A stretch of 64,000 nucleotides of DNA from JAICUY01 sp963716585 (GCA_963716585.1 CAVQTN010000004.1:792296-856295); one strand, 5' to 3'; positions 43,199 to 52,733 are shown, numbered from the stretch's first letter. Made by a program: numbers and translations. Notes: generated by a model not told the origin, from the sequence alone.

Positions 43199-43960
43199 TC
43201 AGAGCACCTCTTCCATGACGCGATACCAGCGCATCCGCCGCCCAACACGCTGGCGGGCGCGCCAGCGCATCGACTTCGGCGCCTCGTCCATCGCCTGCCG
43301 CAGTTGTTCGACAGCCTGGAGGACGCGGCGAACCGCGTCGGCATCCAGGCCGATCGTCGGAGCGTGCGACCGGAGGTCATCCAGGAAGTCCGACGCGGTC
43401 GTCTGCAACCCCCAATCCGCGCCGGTCAGCCGCGTCAGGTACGCGAGCTCGAGCTGGGTCGCATCGGCCTCGGTAAGGGCGTGATTGAGGATCAGCCAGT
43501 AGGCGTCGATCAGGTCCTTCTCGTTGCGCTCCACGATCTGCAGCTTCTGGAGCAGCAGGTCGGTGGGCGTGGTCGTGCGAGGCACGAGCCCCAGGCGCCC
43601 ATTCAGCTCGATGGTGTGGCAGAACTCCAGGCGCTCGAAGAAGAGGTCCGCGTGGAATCCGTCCGGATGGTGATAGACCCGGCGCATCGTGCCGAACTGG
43701 GTGTTGATCGCGCGGTCCGGGTCGTACCCGTGCTCCACGAACGCGGCATCGATGACCCGTACGTCGTGCAGCCGGCCGACGAAGTCGATGTCGTGGTAGA
43801 CCCGACGCGCCGGATCGATGCCGCCCAGGTCGGCCGACCGCAGGCGCACCGCCACGCCGCCCATCAGCCGCAACGTGCCGCCCCGCTCGGCGACCGTGGA
43901 GAGCACCTCGTCCGCGCGGGCGGCGAGCTCGTCGATGGGGCGTGCGTCCTCGCCGCTCAT
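43199..43960 (-). CDS. Nucleotidyltransferase-fold protein (AbiEii-like)
   Basis: 253 residues. 'LRLMGGVAVRLRSADLGGID' and 'RRVYHDIDFVGRLHD' reproduce the G-x-A...D-x-D of the minimal nucleotidyltransferase fold ('HDIDF' giving D-x-D); 'TPTDLLLQKLQIVERNEKDLID' is the downstream K-x-x-D...K region of AbiEii/AbiGii and related proteins. Such proteins may modify nucleotides or tRNA as toxins, or be housekeeping transferases; no antitoxin partner is seen here. The gene lies 13 bp downstream of the metallophosphoesterase. Confidence 0.65.
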   Translation of the reverse strand: MSGEDARPIDELAARADEVLSTVAERGGTLRLMGGVAVRLRSADLGGIDPARRVYHDIDFVGRLHDVRVIDAAFVEHGYDPDRAINTQFGTMRRVYHHPDGFHADLFFERLEFCHTIELNGRLGLVPRTTTPTDLLLQKLQIVERNEKDLIDAYWLILNHALTEADATQLELAYLTRLTGADWGLQTTASDFLDDLRSHAPTIGLDADAVRRVLQAVEQLRQAMDEAPKSMRWRARQRVGRRMRWYRVMEEVL

Positions 43961-43973
43961 GGGTTGCCGCCTC

Positions 43974-44957
43974 TCAGCCGCTGATGAGCATGTAGCCCTT
44001 CACCCGGGTGGGCTCGAGGTTGACGATGGCGGCCTTCATCACGCCCTCAGCGTACTCCGACCCCGGGTTGAGGGCGACGGTGCGGCCGAGCTTCTGGACC
44101 CCGCGCGCCTCGTGGATGTGGCCGTGCAACGAGAGGAGTGGCTGCACCTCCTCGACCGCGCGACGGATGGCCGGCGAGCCGGCGCTGGTCATGATCACCT
44201 GGCCCGCCTCGAACTCGATCTCGAGGTTCTCCTTCAGCGACGGCGCCTGGTCGATCTTGGTGTTGAACGGCGGGCAGTGGAAGTTGAAGATGGCGCCGGC
44301 CGGCTTGTGGATCTGCTCCATCAGCTCCCGCACGGCGACGACCATGTGCTCCTCGGGGTAGTCGCGCGGGCATTCCCATGGCGTCATCGAGGTGTCACCC
44401 ATGCTCACCAGCTCGTGGTCCGCGTCCAGCTCCACCACTCGGTGGTCGACGTTCTGCGCGTACTGCGCCGCATTGAGGATGGGATCCACGCTCTGGTCGT
44501 CGTCATTCCCCGGAATGACCCACAGCGGGATGCCCAGCGGCGCCAGGTACTCGCCGGCGAACTCGAGCCACCCCTCCAGCCGTTCGTTCATCTTCGAGAC
44601 GAAGAGAGCGTGCAGCCGGTCCGGATCGGCATCGAGCGCCTGTGCCTCGTCGAGCTCGCAGACGTGGTCGTAGAAGCCGACGTTCTCGATGCGAGCGCGG
44701 AAGGCGGCGAGCTCCGTATCGGTCCGCGCAACCACGCGGTTGCCGAAGAGATGGCCCTCGTACTGCCCGTTGGTGTGGATGATGGGCACGATCGCCTTGC
44801 CGGTCAGGTCGCCGGAGACGATGGCGTGCTGCGCGTTGTGCTGCTTGGCCGCCGCCATGAACTTGCGCCAGGCAGCCGTCGAGCCATGGAAGTCGGCGGC
44901 CTGGATGATCCGGATGAACCCGGATCCCGCCTTGTCGGATCGCTTGAAGAAGGGCAT
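43974..44957 (-). CDS. Metallophosphoesterase
   Basis: 327 residues. The five calcineurin-like motifs are visible: 'QAADFHG' (D22, H24), 'VSGDLTGK' (Asp), 'IPGNDDDQSV' (Asn/Asp), 'FHCPPFN' (His), 'LHGHIHEARGV' (HxH). Binuclear-metal phosphohydrolase; the substrate could be a cyclic nucleotide or sugar phosphate. It follows the APC permease gene with 62 bp between and belongs to the same minus-strand run. Confidence 0.8.
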   Translation of the reverse strand: MPFFKRSDKAGSGFIRIIQAADFHGSTAAWRKFMAAAKQHNAQHAIVSGDLTGKAIVPIIHTNGQYEGHLFGNRVVARTDTELAAFRARIENVGFYDHVCELDEAQALDADPDRLHALFVSKMNERLEGWLEFAGEYLAPLGIPLWVIPGNDDDQSVDPILNAAQYAQNVDHRVVELDADHELVSMGDTSMTPWECPRDYPEEHMVVAVRELMEQIHKPAGAIFNFHCPPFNTKIDQAPSLKENLEIEFEAGQVIMTSAGSPAIRRAVEEVQPLLSLHGHIHEARGVQKLGRTVALNPGSEYAEGVMKAAIVNLEPTRVKGYMLISG

Positions 44958-45019
44958 GCATGCTCCGAAGGTGGCGAGGATGGCCGGGACGGCGCACGGC
45001 CGCCCGGCCGGTGATTGGC

Positions 45020-46636
45020 TCAGGCCGGCGGAATCTCCGCGAAGGTGGCCATGATGTCGATCCCCTCCTCACGCTGGCGGTACCAGCGAGCGACGGCGAA
45101 GATGATCACCCCGATCACCACGATCGCGCCGAAGACGAGGAGTGCCGCTCCCTGCTGATCACCGAAGCCGACGGCCGGCCAGATGAACGGCGAAGCGACG
45201 AGCAGCAGAAGGAAGAGCAAGGTACCCGTGCCCACGACGGTCATGCTCGGCACGCCGAAGAGCATCGACTTCACGTGCCCGGCGCCCTGCTCCCACAGGT
45301 GGCGACGGACGTACGGATAGACGATGGCCGCAGAGACCGGCACGAGCATGGTGATCGCCGCGTAGAACACGAAGTTCAGCTGCACGAAGATCACGCTGTA
45401 GAACGCGGACGCCACGACGCCCAGCTCGGCGAGCACGGCGATGACGATGACCGCGTTGCGCGGGCTGCCCGTCTCGGGGTGCACCTCGGCAACCCATTCC
45501 GGCACGATCCGGTCGAAGGCCCAGGCGAACATGATCCGGCTGGCGTAGAAGAAGTACGTCTGCGCCAGGTTGATGAGCGTGTAGATGAAGCCGATGGCCA
45601 TGATCAGGAAGAGGATGGTGTTCGGCTGCAGCACGCTGGCATAGAAGGTCACGAACGGGTTGGCGTTCGGGTCGCCGTTGATGAACAGGAAGCCCTGTGC
45701 GGCCATCCAGTCCTGCGGCACGAAGCGGGTGAAGAGCAGGACGCCACCGGCGAAGATCGCCCACGTCACGGCGAGTGAACCCCAGGCGCCCCACAGCAGG
45801 GTGCGTGGTGCCTCCTTCACCTCTCCGGCGAAGAAGGTCGGGATGTAGTAGCCGTAGAAGATCCAGAAACCCATGATCAGGCCGGCGATGGCGGTATTGC
45901 CGAACGAGTTGTCCAGCTCCATGCCGGCGGCCTGGGCAGCCGGGATCACCTGGTCGAAGTGCATGCTCGGGACGTACTGGTTCCAGCCCGCCGCGAAGGA
46001 TTCAGAGCTTCCCGTGGCAAAGGCGAAGAGGATCACGGCCCAGGCCGCAAGGCCGAGGATAAAGCCGATCCCCATCATGCGGACGACGGCGCGTGTCGGA
46101 AAGAACAGGGTGACCAGTGTGATCAGCACGCCGGCGGTGCCAAACACCAGGATCCCGGCCTGGCTGCGGCTGAAATCCGCGAGGTCGGTGGCCCACGCCG
46201 CGTTGTAGAGGATGCCGGACGCCGTCAGCAGTGCGGGGAGTGCCACCGTCGGGATCCACGCAATCAGGCTGCCGGCCACCAGGCCGCTGAACAGCACGAG
46301 CGCGAAGCTGGCCGGAAAGGCGATCCAGGGCGACAAGGTCCTGCTGGCCAGCGTGTAGTCGGCACCAGCGCGCGGAGCCGCCGCGCCGATCTGGCTGAAC
46401 GTATACGCGTGCATGGCGCAGAGCACCGCCGCCAGGGTCAGCACGATCAGGATGTTGGCTCCCGGCCAGAGTGCCGGGACCGAGTAGAAGGTCAGGATCC
46501 CCGACGACGAGAGCGAGATGCAGTGAACGCCGAAGACGAGTGCACCGCCCACGCCAATCGTCCGGATGAGACCTGACGTCTTCCGTACGAAGAGCCTGGG
46601 CGCCGCCCCTCCGGCTGGCGCTGTAGTCGCGGTCAC
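45020..46636 (-). CDS. APC-superfamily amino acid/polyamine permease
   Basis: 538 residues from GTG 46636 (GGAGAC about 6 nt upstream). About 12 to 14 helices; helix 1 'IRTIGVGGALVFGVHCI' carries the APC unwound 'G-x-G' element, and 'YTFSQIGAAAPRAGADYTLA' is the typical helix 3 loop ('PRAGGxYxY'-like). Substrate may be an amino acid, polyamine or sugar-like compound; the operon with an FGGY kinase makes a polyol or sugar less conventional but possible. No partner binding protein. Confidence 0.82.
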   Translation of the reverse strand: MTATTAPAGGAAPRLFVRKTSGLIRTIGVGGALVFGVHCISLSSSGILTFYSVPALWPGANILIVLTLAAVLCAMHAYTFSQIGAAAPRAGADYTLASRTLSPWIAFPASFALVLFSGLVAGSLIAWIPTVALPALLTASGILYNAAWATDLADFSRSQAGILVFGTAGVLITLVTLFFPTRAVVRMMGIGFILGLAAWAVILFAFATGSSESFAAGWNQYVPSMHFDQVIPAAQAAGMELDNSFGNTAIAGLIMGFWIFYGYYIPTFFAGEVKEAPRTLLWGAWGSLAVTWAIFAGGVLLFTRFVPQDWMAAQGFLFINGDPNANPFVTFYASVLQPNTILFLIMAIGFIYTLINLAQTYFFYASRIMFAWAFDRIVPEWVAEVHPETGSPRNAVIVIAVLAELGVVASAFYSVIFVQLNFVFYAAITMLVPVSAAIVYPYVRRHLWEQGAGHVKSMLFGVPSMTVVGTGTLLFLLLLVASPFIWPAVGFGDQQGAALLVFGAIVVIGVIIFAVARWYRQREEGIDIMATFAEIPPA

Positions 46637-46686
46637 AACAAAGTCTCCTTCAGTGGGTCCCCCGGCTCCGTGGTTGCGTCGTTGCC

Positions 46687-48195
46687 TTACCGATGCCGCC
46701 TCCCTTCCGTCCTCTCCTTCGCGGCGAGTTGTGCCGCGTGCTGCACGAACGATCTCCAAGCGGCGCGTTCGCCCGCGCGCTCGACGGATGCCAACCGCGG
46801 CTGGACCCGCCGTGCAACCGGGTTGGCGGCGCGGATGACGTCCGGACCGATACGTCCGGCGCCGATACCCGCGAGTCCCGCGATCCCGAGTGCGGTTGAT
46901 TCGGTCGCCGACGCCACGTCCACCGGCATACCCAGCAGGTCCGCCTGGCGTTCGACGAGGTAGCCGTTGGCGCTGAGACCGCCGTCGACGCGCAGGGCCG
47001 GTGGAACCGCGGCTGCGTCCAGGGCCATGGCCTCGACCACATCGGCCGTGCGCTGCGCGATGCCGTCAAGAGCGGCGCGCACCACGTGGCCGCGCTGGGT
47101 TCCCAGGCTGAGACCGGCGATCACCCCGCGCGCGCTGGCGCGCCACCACGGCGCCCCGAGGCCGTTGAGCGCGGGAAGCAGCTGCAGGCCACCGCTGTCC
47201 GGTACGCTGCGCGCCAGTGCCTCGCTTTGCGACGCGTCCTCCAGAATATTGAGCTGGGTGAGCCACTCCAGGAGCGTGCCCGCGCTGAACACCCCGCCAT
47301 CGACGGCGTAGGTCGTCCCGTCCGGCAACCGCCAGGCGACCGTGCTCAAGAGACGCTCATCCGGCTTCGGGCGCCGCCGGCCTCGAGTGGCGAGCACAAA
47401 CACGCCGCTGCCGTAGGTTGCCTTCATGGCACCGGCTTCGAATGCGCCGTGTCCGGCGAGAGCGGCCTGCTGATCGCAGGCCAGCGCCATCAGCGGCAGC
47501 TCGGTCGCGCCCCAGGCCGCGTGGGTCAACGAGGCGAGCGGTCCGGCGGTGTCGATCACCCGCGGCAGGGTGTCGATGGGGACCTCGAAGAGCCCGGCGA
47601 GCTGCGGCGACCACGCCAGCGCGTCGAGGTCGAATAGCTGGGTACGCGACGCGGTCGACGGATCGGTGAGCGCCTCGCCGGCCAGGTTGGCGGTCAGCCA
47701 GGCGTCCACCGTCCCGAGCCGCAGGGTGCCCGCCTCGCGCGCGCGGCGCACCGCTGGGACTTCCTCGAGGAGCCAGGTCATCTTGGAGGCCGAGAAGTAC
47801 GGATCCAGTGGCAAGCCGCTGCGGCGTCGGATGTCGGCTTCATGGCCGGCGCGGCGCAGCCGCTCGACGATGGGCAGCGACCGACTGCACTGCCACGAGA
47901 TGGCCGGCGCCAGCGCGCGTCCCGTCTCGCAGTCCCAGGCGACGACCGTCTCGCCCTGATTGTCGATGCCGACCGCCACCACCCGGTCACGCTCGATCGA
48001 TCCCAGGACCTCGGCGACGCTGTCGACAACCGATGCAAGGATCTCGGCGGCGTCCTGCTCCACCCAGCTGGGCTGGGGATGGTGGGTGCGGACCGGGCGC
48101 GAGGCACTCGTCACCGGCCGCAGCCGCAGGTCGAATGCGATCGCCCGGGTGCTGCCGCTTCCCTGGTCAACCGCCACGATGAGGTCGCTGGTCAC
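46687..48195 (-). CDS. FGGY-family carbohydrate kinase (glycerol-kinase-like)
   Basis: 502 residues. 'VAVDQGSGSTRAIAFDL' (8-24) is the phosphate-1 motif, 'VGIDNQGETVVAWDCETGRA' the FGGY sugar-binding region, 'PLMALACDQQAALAGHGAFE' adenosine region, 'KATYGSGVFVLA' and 'LRVDGGLSANGYLVERQADLLG' the second phosphate/adenosine motif. It resembles glycerol kinase. Phosphorylation of glycerol or a related polyol is likely, given the flavoprotein upstream. Overlaps the CoxG-like gene by 4 bp. Confidence 0.88.
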   Translation of the reverse strand: MTSDLIVAVDQGSGSTRAIAFDLRLRPVTSASRPVRTHHPQPSWVEQDAAEILASVVDSVAEVLGSIERDRVVAVGIDNQGETVVAWDCETGRALAPAISWQCSRSLPIVERLRRAGHEADIRRRSGLPLDPYFSASKMTWLLEEVPAVRRAREAGTLRLGTVDAWLTANLAGEALTDPSTASRTQLFDLDALAWSPQLAGLFEVPIDTLPRVIDTAGPLASLTHAAWGATELPLMALACDQQAALAGHGAFEAGAMKATYGSGVFVLATRGRRRPKPDERLLSTVAWRLPDGTTYAVDGGVFSAGTLLEWLTQLNILEDASQSEALARSVPDSGGLQLLPALNGLGAPWWRASARGVIAGLSLGTQRGHVVRAALDGIAQRTADVVEAMALDAAAVPPALRVDGGLSANGYLVERQADLLGMPVDVASATESTALGIAGLAGIGAGRIGPDVIRAANPVARRVQPRLASVERAGERAAWRSFVQHAAQLAAKERTEGRRHR

Positions 48196-48662
48196 GCCTT
48201 GACCTCCGCGGGTGATGCCAGCTCACGCTCGAGATTCGCGATCATCTCGCGCACCTGGGCCCTGACCGTCGAGCGCAGGATCGGTGCGCCGAAGACGGCC
48301 AGCCGACCGTTGAGCTGCAGGTCGACTTGGTAGGCGGCGCGTGTGCCGCCGCTCTCCGTCTCGAAGACGTCGACCGGAACCGCCACCGTGAAGCTGCCCA
48401 CCAGGCCCAGGGGTCGGCCGCTGATCTCGAGCCGGACGTGGTCCGGCGGCCGCAGGTCGGTGAGGAGCGCGGTCCCGCTGACGCGCAGGGTCAGGAACTG
48501 GAGCTTCGTGCGCATGACGGCCCGATAGCGCCGTGGACCCACCTCGTCGAGTTCCTCGCAGCCGGGCAGGATGCGCTTCAGGGCGCCGATGTCGTCGAGC
48601 AGTGCCCACAGGCGTTCTCGCGGCGCGGCGACGATAACCTCGTCCTCCAGCAGACGCTTCAC
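48192..48662 (-). CDS. CoxG-like SRPBCC-family protein
   Basis: 156 residues from GTG 48662. 'DEVIVAAPRERLWALLDDIG' at the N-terminus, 'LKRILPGCEELDEVGPRRYR' and 'FGAPILRSTVRAQVREMI' near the end are the marks of CO-dehydrogenase subunit-G-like (CoxG) SRPBCC proteins. CoxG anchors a molybdoenzyme to the membrane; here no CoxLMS gene is present, so its role with the flavoprotein/kinase pair is unknown. 4-bp overlaps on both sides tie it into the operon. Confidence 0.8.
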   Translation of the reverse strand: MKRLLEDEVIVAAPRERLWALLDDIGALKRILPGCEELDEVGPRRYRAVMRTKLQFLTLRVSGTALLTDLRPPDHVRLEISGRPLGLVGSFTVAVPVDVFETESGGTRAAYQVDLQLNGRLAVFGAPILRSTVRAQVREMIANLERELASPAEVKA

Positions 48663-50920
48663 ACCGGCGCTCCCCGCGTGGCGGCGGCGGCGCGCATGAC
48701 GGCGCGACCATCCTCCACCGAGCGTCGATGATCGACATCGGCCAGCCGGCAGGTGCCAGCTGCCCACAGCCCGGCGAGATCGGTGCGTCCGTCCGGCGCG
48801 GCTGGAGCCGGCGAGCCTGGCCGGTTGTCGACGAGGCCCAGCGGGCGAAGCAGAAACGGGGCCGGCAGCAGGCGGTCGGCGAGGACCAGCAGATCGGCAT
48901 CCTGCCAGTCGCCGTCGACGCGGACGGCCTGCAACCGACGGTCGCCGCGCAGCTCGCTGGGTTCGTGAATGCGCTGGACGGCCATGCCCGCCGCCTCCAT
49001 CCGCGCCGCCGTGCCCTCGGCCAGGCGTCCGCTGCCGACCAGCACGCCACGACGACCGGGCAACAGCCCGACATCCAGGGCGGCATGCACGAGATCGGCG
49101 GTCGCCACACCACTCGGCCGCGGCCCGGCGATGGCGCGGTGCTCACGTGGCTCGAGATAGCCGCCACAGGCCAGCACCACCAGCGGCACGCTCACCTCGG
49201 CATCGTCCCCGATGCTGACGGTCCAGCCACGCGCATCCTGGGCGAGGCCCGATGCGGTGGCGTCCAGCCAGCCGGTGACGCTGCCGTCCGCAATGGCACG
49301 CTCGAACTCTTCGATCGCCGCGCATTCGGTGCCGGTCAGCTGCTCGCCCAGCCGCGCCATGGCGCCGCCCCAGCGCAAGGTCCGCTCGACGACCAGTGGG
49401 TGCATGCCCATGTCGATCGCCTCGAGCGCCGCGCCGATGCCCGCCAGGCCGCCGCCGATCACCACCACGTCCGCCGCGTGCGGGTCGGGGCGCGCCGCAG
49501 GCTGCCGCTCCGCGCGAACGGCTGGGCCGCTCGCGGCGGGCAGAAACAGCCACGACCCGTCTCGGTGCTTCAACACCGCCTCGGGGACGCTGCCCAGGCT
49601 CGTCGCCAGCAGCTGTGCGCTGGCCACCGCGCACAGGTTGCCCTGGCAGTCACCGAACGTGGTCCCGCAGGCGCGCTTGGCGGCATCCAGGGTCGTGGCG
49701 CGCAACGGATGACGAACCGCGGCGCGCACCTCGGCGGCACTCACCGAGCGGCAGATGCAGACGACTGCGCCGGCCTCCTCGTCGAAGGCAAGCTCGGCAT
49801 CGGGGGCCGGGGCCGCCGACCGTCCCGCGCGCCAGCCGCGCTGTTCGCTGACGTGAGCAACGACGTGTTCGGCGATCGCCGGAGAGGCGCTGATGCCGGT
49901 GGATCGGATACCGGTGACGTGGTACAGGCGATCAACGCTGGCCGACGGCCGCAGGATGTAGTCGCCCGTGCTCGACACCGCGCGCAGCCCGGCAAACTGC
50001 CTGATCGGCAGCATGTCGGCCACCGCCGGGACCATGCGGCTGCACGAGGCCAGGATCGCGTCCCGCGCCGCGGCATCCGTGGAGCGGTCTCCCTTGTCCT
50101 CGATGTCCTCGGCGGTCGGGCCGAGCAGCACCCCGCCGAAGACGATGGGCGTGACCAACATGCCCTTGCCCATCTCGCCGGGCAGCGGCAGCACGATACG
50201 GTCGACCCCGAACGGCTCCTCGCTGATGAGGAATTGGCCGCGGCGCGGCGTGATGCCGAACGAGGTGTCGCCGGCCAGCGCCGCGACCTCGTCGGCCCAT
50301 AGCCCGGCACAGTTGAGGACCTGCTCGCCGCGGACGGTGCGCCCATCCTCCAGGCGAGCGACGATGGCGTCGGCCGAGAATTCCAGACCGGCGACGCGCG
50401 CATTGGTCCACACCTGGCCGCCGGCTGCCATGCCAGCCTCCGCCAGCCGCCGCGTGAGCCAGAAGGGATCGGTCACCGCCTCGGCGGGGATCGACAGAGC
50501 CCCCCGCACGTCCTCGGCGAGATACGGCGCCAGGTCGGCGACCGCCGCTCGGTCGAGCATCTCCGTTGCGACGCCGAGAGCGGCTGCTTCACCGCTCACC
50601 TCGGCAAGCCGCTCGGTGTCCCCGACGTTGCGCGACAGCATGAGCGCGCCGACCTCGAGAAATGGCAGACCGAGCTCGTCGACGAGCGCCGGCCACAGTT
50701 CTGCAGCGCGCCGCAGCATGGCCGCCTCGACCGTCCCGGGCCTGGCATCGAAGCCGGTATGCACGATGGCGCTGTTCGCCTTGCTCGTCCCTTCGCAGAT
50801 CGAGGGCTCGGCCTCGAGCAGCAGCGCCTCGATCCCGTGCTGCGCCAGCTCGCGCAGCACGGCACAGCCGACGACGCCGCCACCGATCACGATCGCCTGC
50901 ACGCGCTCGGTCGCGGTCAC
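48659..50920 (-). CDS. Fused FAD protein: GlpA-like glycerol-3-phosphate dehydrogenase plus BFD Fe-S domain plus GlpB-like oxidoreductase
   Basis: 753 residues from GTG 50920. Part one (1-365): 'VIGGGVVGCAVL' (11-22) FAD loop and 'YHVTGIRSTGISASPAIAEH', as in GlpA/GlpD-type dehydrogenases. Part two (about 380-440): C388, C390, C418, C425, C430 in 'CICRSV...CGTTFGDCQGNLC', a BFD-like [2Fe-2S] domain. Part three (from 484): a second 'VVVIGGGLAGIGAALE' Rossmann fold. It resembles a GlpA-GlpB natural fusion, the subunits of anaerobic G3P dehydrogenase. It would oxidise sn-glycerol-3-phosphate or a polyol phosphate made by the neighbouring FGGY kinase. Overlaps the GntR gene by 4 bp (GTGA). Confidence 0.85.
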   Translation of the reverse strand: MTATERVQAIVIGGGVVGCAVLRELAQHGIEALLLEAEPSICEGTSKANSAIVHTGFDARPGTVEAAMLRRAAELWPALVDELGLPFLEVGALMLSRNVGDTERLAEVSGEAAALGVATEMLDRAAVADLAPYLAEDVRGALSIPAEAVTDPFWLTRRLAEAGMAAGGQVWTNARVAGLEFSADAIVARLEDGRTVRGEQVLNCAGLWADEVAALAGDTSFGITPRRGQFLISEEPFGVDRIVLPLPGEMGKGMLVTPIVFGGVLLGPTAEDIEDKGDRSTDAAARDAILASCSRMVPAVADMLPIRQFAGLRAVSSTGDYILRPSASVDRLYHVTGIRSTGISASPAIAEHVVAHVSEQRGWRAGRSAAPAPDAELAFDEEAGAVVCICRSVSAAEVRAAVRHPLRATTLDAAKRACGTTFGDCQGNLCAVASAQLLATSLGSVPEAVLKHRDGSWLFLPAASGPAVRAERQPAARPDPHAADVVVIGGGLAGIGAALEAIDMGMHPLVVERTLRWGGAMARLGEQLTGTECAAIEEFERAIADGSVTGWLDATASGLAQDARGWTVSIGDDAEVSVPLVVLACGGYLEPREHRAIAGPRPSGVATADLVHAALDVGLLPGRRGVLVGSGRLAEGTAARMEAAGMAVQRIHEPSELRGDRRLQAVRVDGDWQDADLLVLADRLLPAPFLLRPLGLVDNRPGSPAPAAPDGRTDLAGLWAAGTCRLADVDHRRSVEDGRAVMRAAAATRGAPV

Positions 50921-51714
50921 AGCTTGAGCTCGGTGGTGAACCGGCTGCGGTCTCCCCGGTACAGGTCCCTCGCATGTTCGACCGGTCGCCCCGCCTCGTC
51001 CCACGCCGTGCGCTCGAGCAGCATGAGCGGCGCGCCGGGCAGCACGCCGAGCAGCTCGGCTTCCGGCGACTCGGCGGCGACCGCCTCCATCGACTGCTCG
51101 CCTCGGACCGGCCGCGCGCCGTATCGGTCCTGCATGAGCCGATAGATCGACTCGTGGTCCAGATCGAGCTCGATCAGCCCCGGGAACAGGCTCGCCGGGA
51201 AGAAGCTCGTCTCCAGCACCACCGGGTCGCCCCGGCCGGCGCGCAGGCGGATGACCTTGTACACCTCTTCACCAATGCGCAGGCCCAACGTCGCAGCCAG
51301 CGCGCGCGTGGCGTAGATGGCCGTCCGTTCCATGGTGCGGGTGGTCGGCAGCACGCCCTGCCCGACCGTCTCGCGGAAGAAGCCGCGCAGCACGTTGGCC
51401 CGCTGCCGCAGCTTCGGCTCGGAGACGAACGTGCCGCGACCGTGGACGCGCTCGACGAGGCCGCGATGCTCCAGCCGCGAGAGTGCCTGGCGCAGCGTCA
51501 TGCGGCTGACACCCAGGTCGTGCGCGAGCTGCCGCTCCGCTGGCAGGCGCTCGCCGGGTGCCAGGGCGCTTCGTTCGATCCGGGCGGCCAGCTCCTGCTC
51601 GATCTGCAGGTAGGCAGCCAGTCCGCGGACCGGCAGCGTCCCGCCGTCCGGCTCCGCTGCCCGTTGCGTTGGCCCCTTCGACTCCTGCATCCGGTCGACC
51701 ACCGAACCGCCCAT
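50917..51714 (-). CDS. GntR-family transcriptional regulator, HutC/UTRA type
   Basis: 265 residues. Winged HTH (about 25-90): 'LERIER-SALAPGERLPAER'-like opening and 'LAHDLGVSRMTLRQALSRLE' recognition helix, 'GLVERVHGRGTFVSEPKL' wing. UTRA effector domain follows (about 105-255: 'LIELDLDHESIYRLMQDRYG', 'LLERTAWDEAGRPVEHARDL'). Effector would be a phosphorylated sugar or polyol. First gene of the minus-strand catabolic operon; a palindromic GGTCTAGACC is 54 bp upstream. Confidence 0.88.
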   Translation of the reverse strand: MGGSVVDRMQESKGPTQRAAEPDGGTLPVRGLAAYLQIEQELAARIERSALAPGERLPAERQLAHDLGVSRMTLRQALSRLEHRGLVERVHGRGTFVSEPKLRQRANVLRGFFRETVGQGVLPTTRTMERTAIYATRALAATLGLRIGEEVYKVIRLRAGRGDPVVLETSFFPASLFPGLIELDLDHESIYRLMQDRYGARPVRGEQSMEAVAAESPEAELLGVLPGAPLMLLERTAWDEAGRPVEHARDLYRGDRSRFTTELKL

Positions 51715-51767
51715 CCTCCGCGAGCTGCGTCCCTGTGCCGTGCGTTATAGCGCATCCGGTGGGTGGA

Positions 51768-51777
51768 GGTCTAGACC
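51768..51777. promoter_or_regulatory. GGTCTAGACC operator, DasR/HutC-type
   Basis: A perfect 10-bp palindrome identical to the core of the DasR/NagR-type operators (TGGTCTAGACCA). Near -10 TATAAC (minus strand, about 51748) with the palindrome covering the -35 region, so the GntR protein likely represses itself and the operon. Confidence 0.65.
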
Positions 51778-51845
51778 ATTCGGCCGACCAGAACGGGGGT
51801 CCTGATCCTGACCTACGTGCCGGCCTAGGCGCGCCGACGCCGGCG

Positions 51846-52634
51846 TCACCGGTCAATTCTGAGCGTCACCACCTCGGTGGGCTGCTGCTTGCCCTTGAGC
51901 TCGAGCGACCGTCGCTCGAGCGTGGGGTCCAGCCCGGCCGCCGCGGCCGCATCGGTCGAAACCAGGAGTTCGCCGGCGGCTGCCCGTGCGGCGAGGCGTG
52001 ACGTCGTGTTCACCGCGTCGCCAACGACCGTGATCTCGACGTGGCTTCCCTCGCCCACCGCACCGAACCAGACACGCCCGGTATGGACGCCGGCGCCGAT
52101 GGGCGCCCATGGCCCCGCGGGATCGGCGTGGCCGGTTGCTCGCAGGACCGCCTTGCCCGCCTCGATCGCCCGCGACGCGTGGTCGGCGCCGTACGTCGGT
52201 GGAAAGGCAGCGACGAGCTCATCGCCGACGAACTTGTCGACGACCCCGTTGTGGGCAAAGACACTTTCCGACGCGGCCGTGTAGAACCGATCCAGCAGCG
52301 CGTGGAACTCCCCCGGCGACATCCGTTCGGCGAGCGCGGTCGAACCGCGGATGTCGGCGAACAGCATCGATCCCTCCACCTCGGCGCCACCGTGGTGCTT
52401 GATCAGCACCTTCTGGCACGAAGTGCACACATTCGGGTTGGCGTCCGACGGCTTCTTGCCAATGAGCCGCATCACCGGCGCGCCCACTCCCGCGAACGGC
52501 GCCGCGCACAGCTGGCAGCGTGGACTGGCCGGAATGCGGCTGAAGAGCCGGCGGCCGGTGCCCATCAGGGAATCGGGGTGGGAGAGGAAGTCGCGCCAGA
52601 ACGCCTCGTCGCGCCGATCGCCGGGTGCCGTCAT
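51846..52634 (-). CDS. Class III nucleotide cyclase with N-terminal Cys4 motif
   Basis: 262 residues from the ATG at 52634 (GGAG 9 nt upstream). Zinc-ribbon-like Cys40, Cys43, Cys70, Cys73 ('CQLC', 'VCTSC') precede the cyclase domain, which starts 'GSMLFADIRGSTALAERMSP' (D94) and includes 'VDKFVGDELVAAFPPTYG' (second Asp) and 'HVEITVVGDAVNTTSRLA'. This is the adenylate/guanylate cyclase type of Chloroflexota and actinobacteria. TACGCT near 52704 on this strand could be its -10. Product is cAMP or cGMP. Confidence 0.82.
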   Translation of the reverse strand: MTAPGDRRDEAFWRDFLSHPDSLMGTGRRLFSRIPASPRCQLCAAPFAGVGAPVMRLIGKKPSDANPNVCTSCQKVLIKHHGGAEVEGSMLFADIRGSTALAERMSPGEFHALLDRFYTAASESVFAHNGVVDKFVGDELVAAFPPTYGADHASRAIEAGKAVLRATGHADPAGPWAPIGAGVHTGRVWFGAVGEGSHVEITVVGDAVNTTSRLAARAAAGELLVSTDAAAAAGLDPTLERRSLELKGKQQPTEVVTLRIDR

Positions 52635-52733
52635 CCGCGCGTCTCCATCCGATGAACCGCGCTCGGTACGTGGCGATTCTCGGTCAGCAGTCGTGCCGAA
52701 GCGTAGCACGAGGTGCTGACCCTGCAGAGCTCC

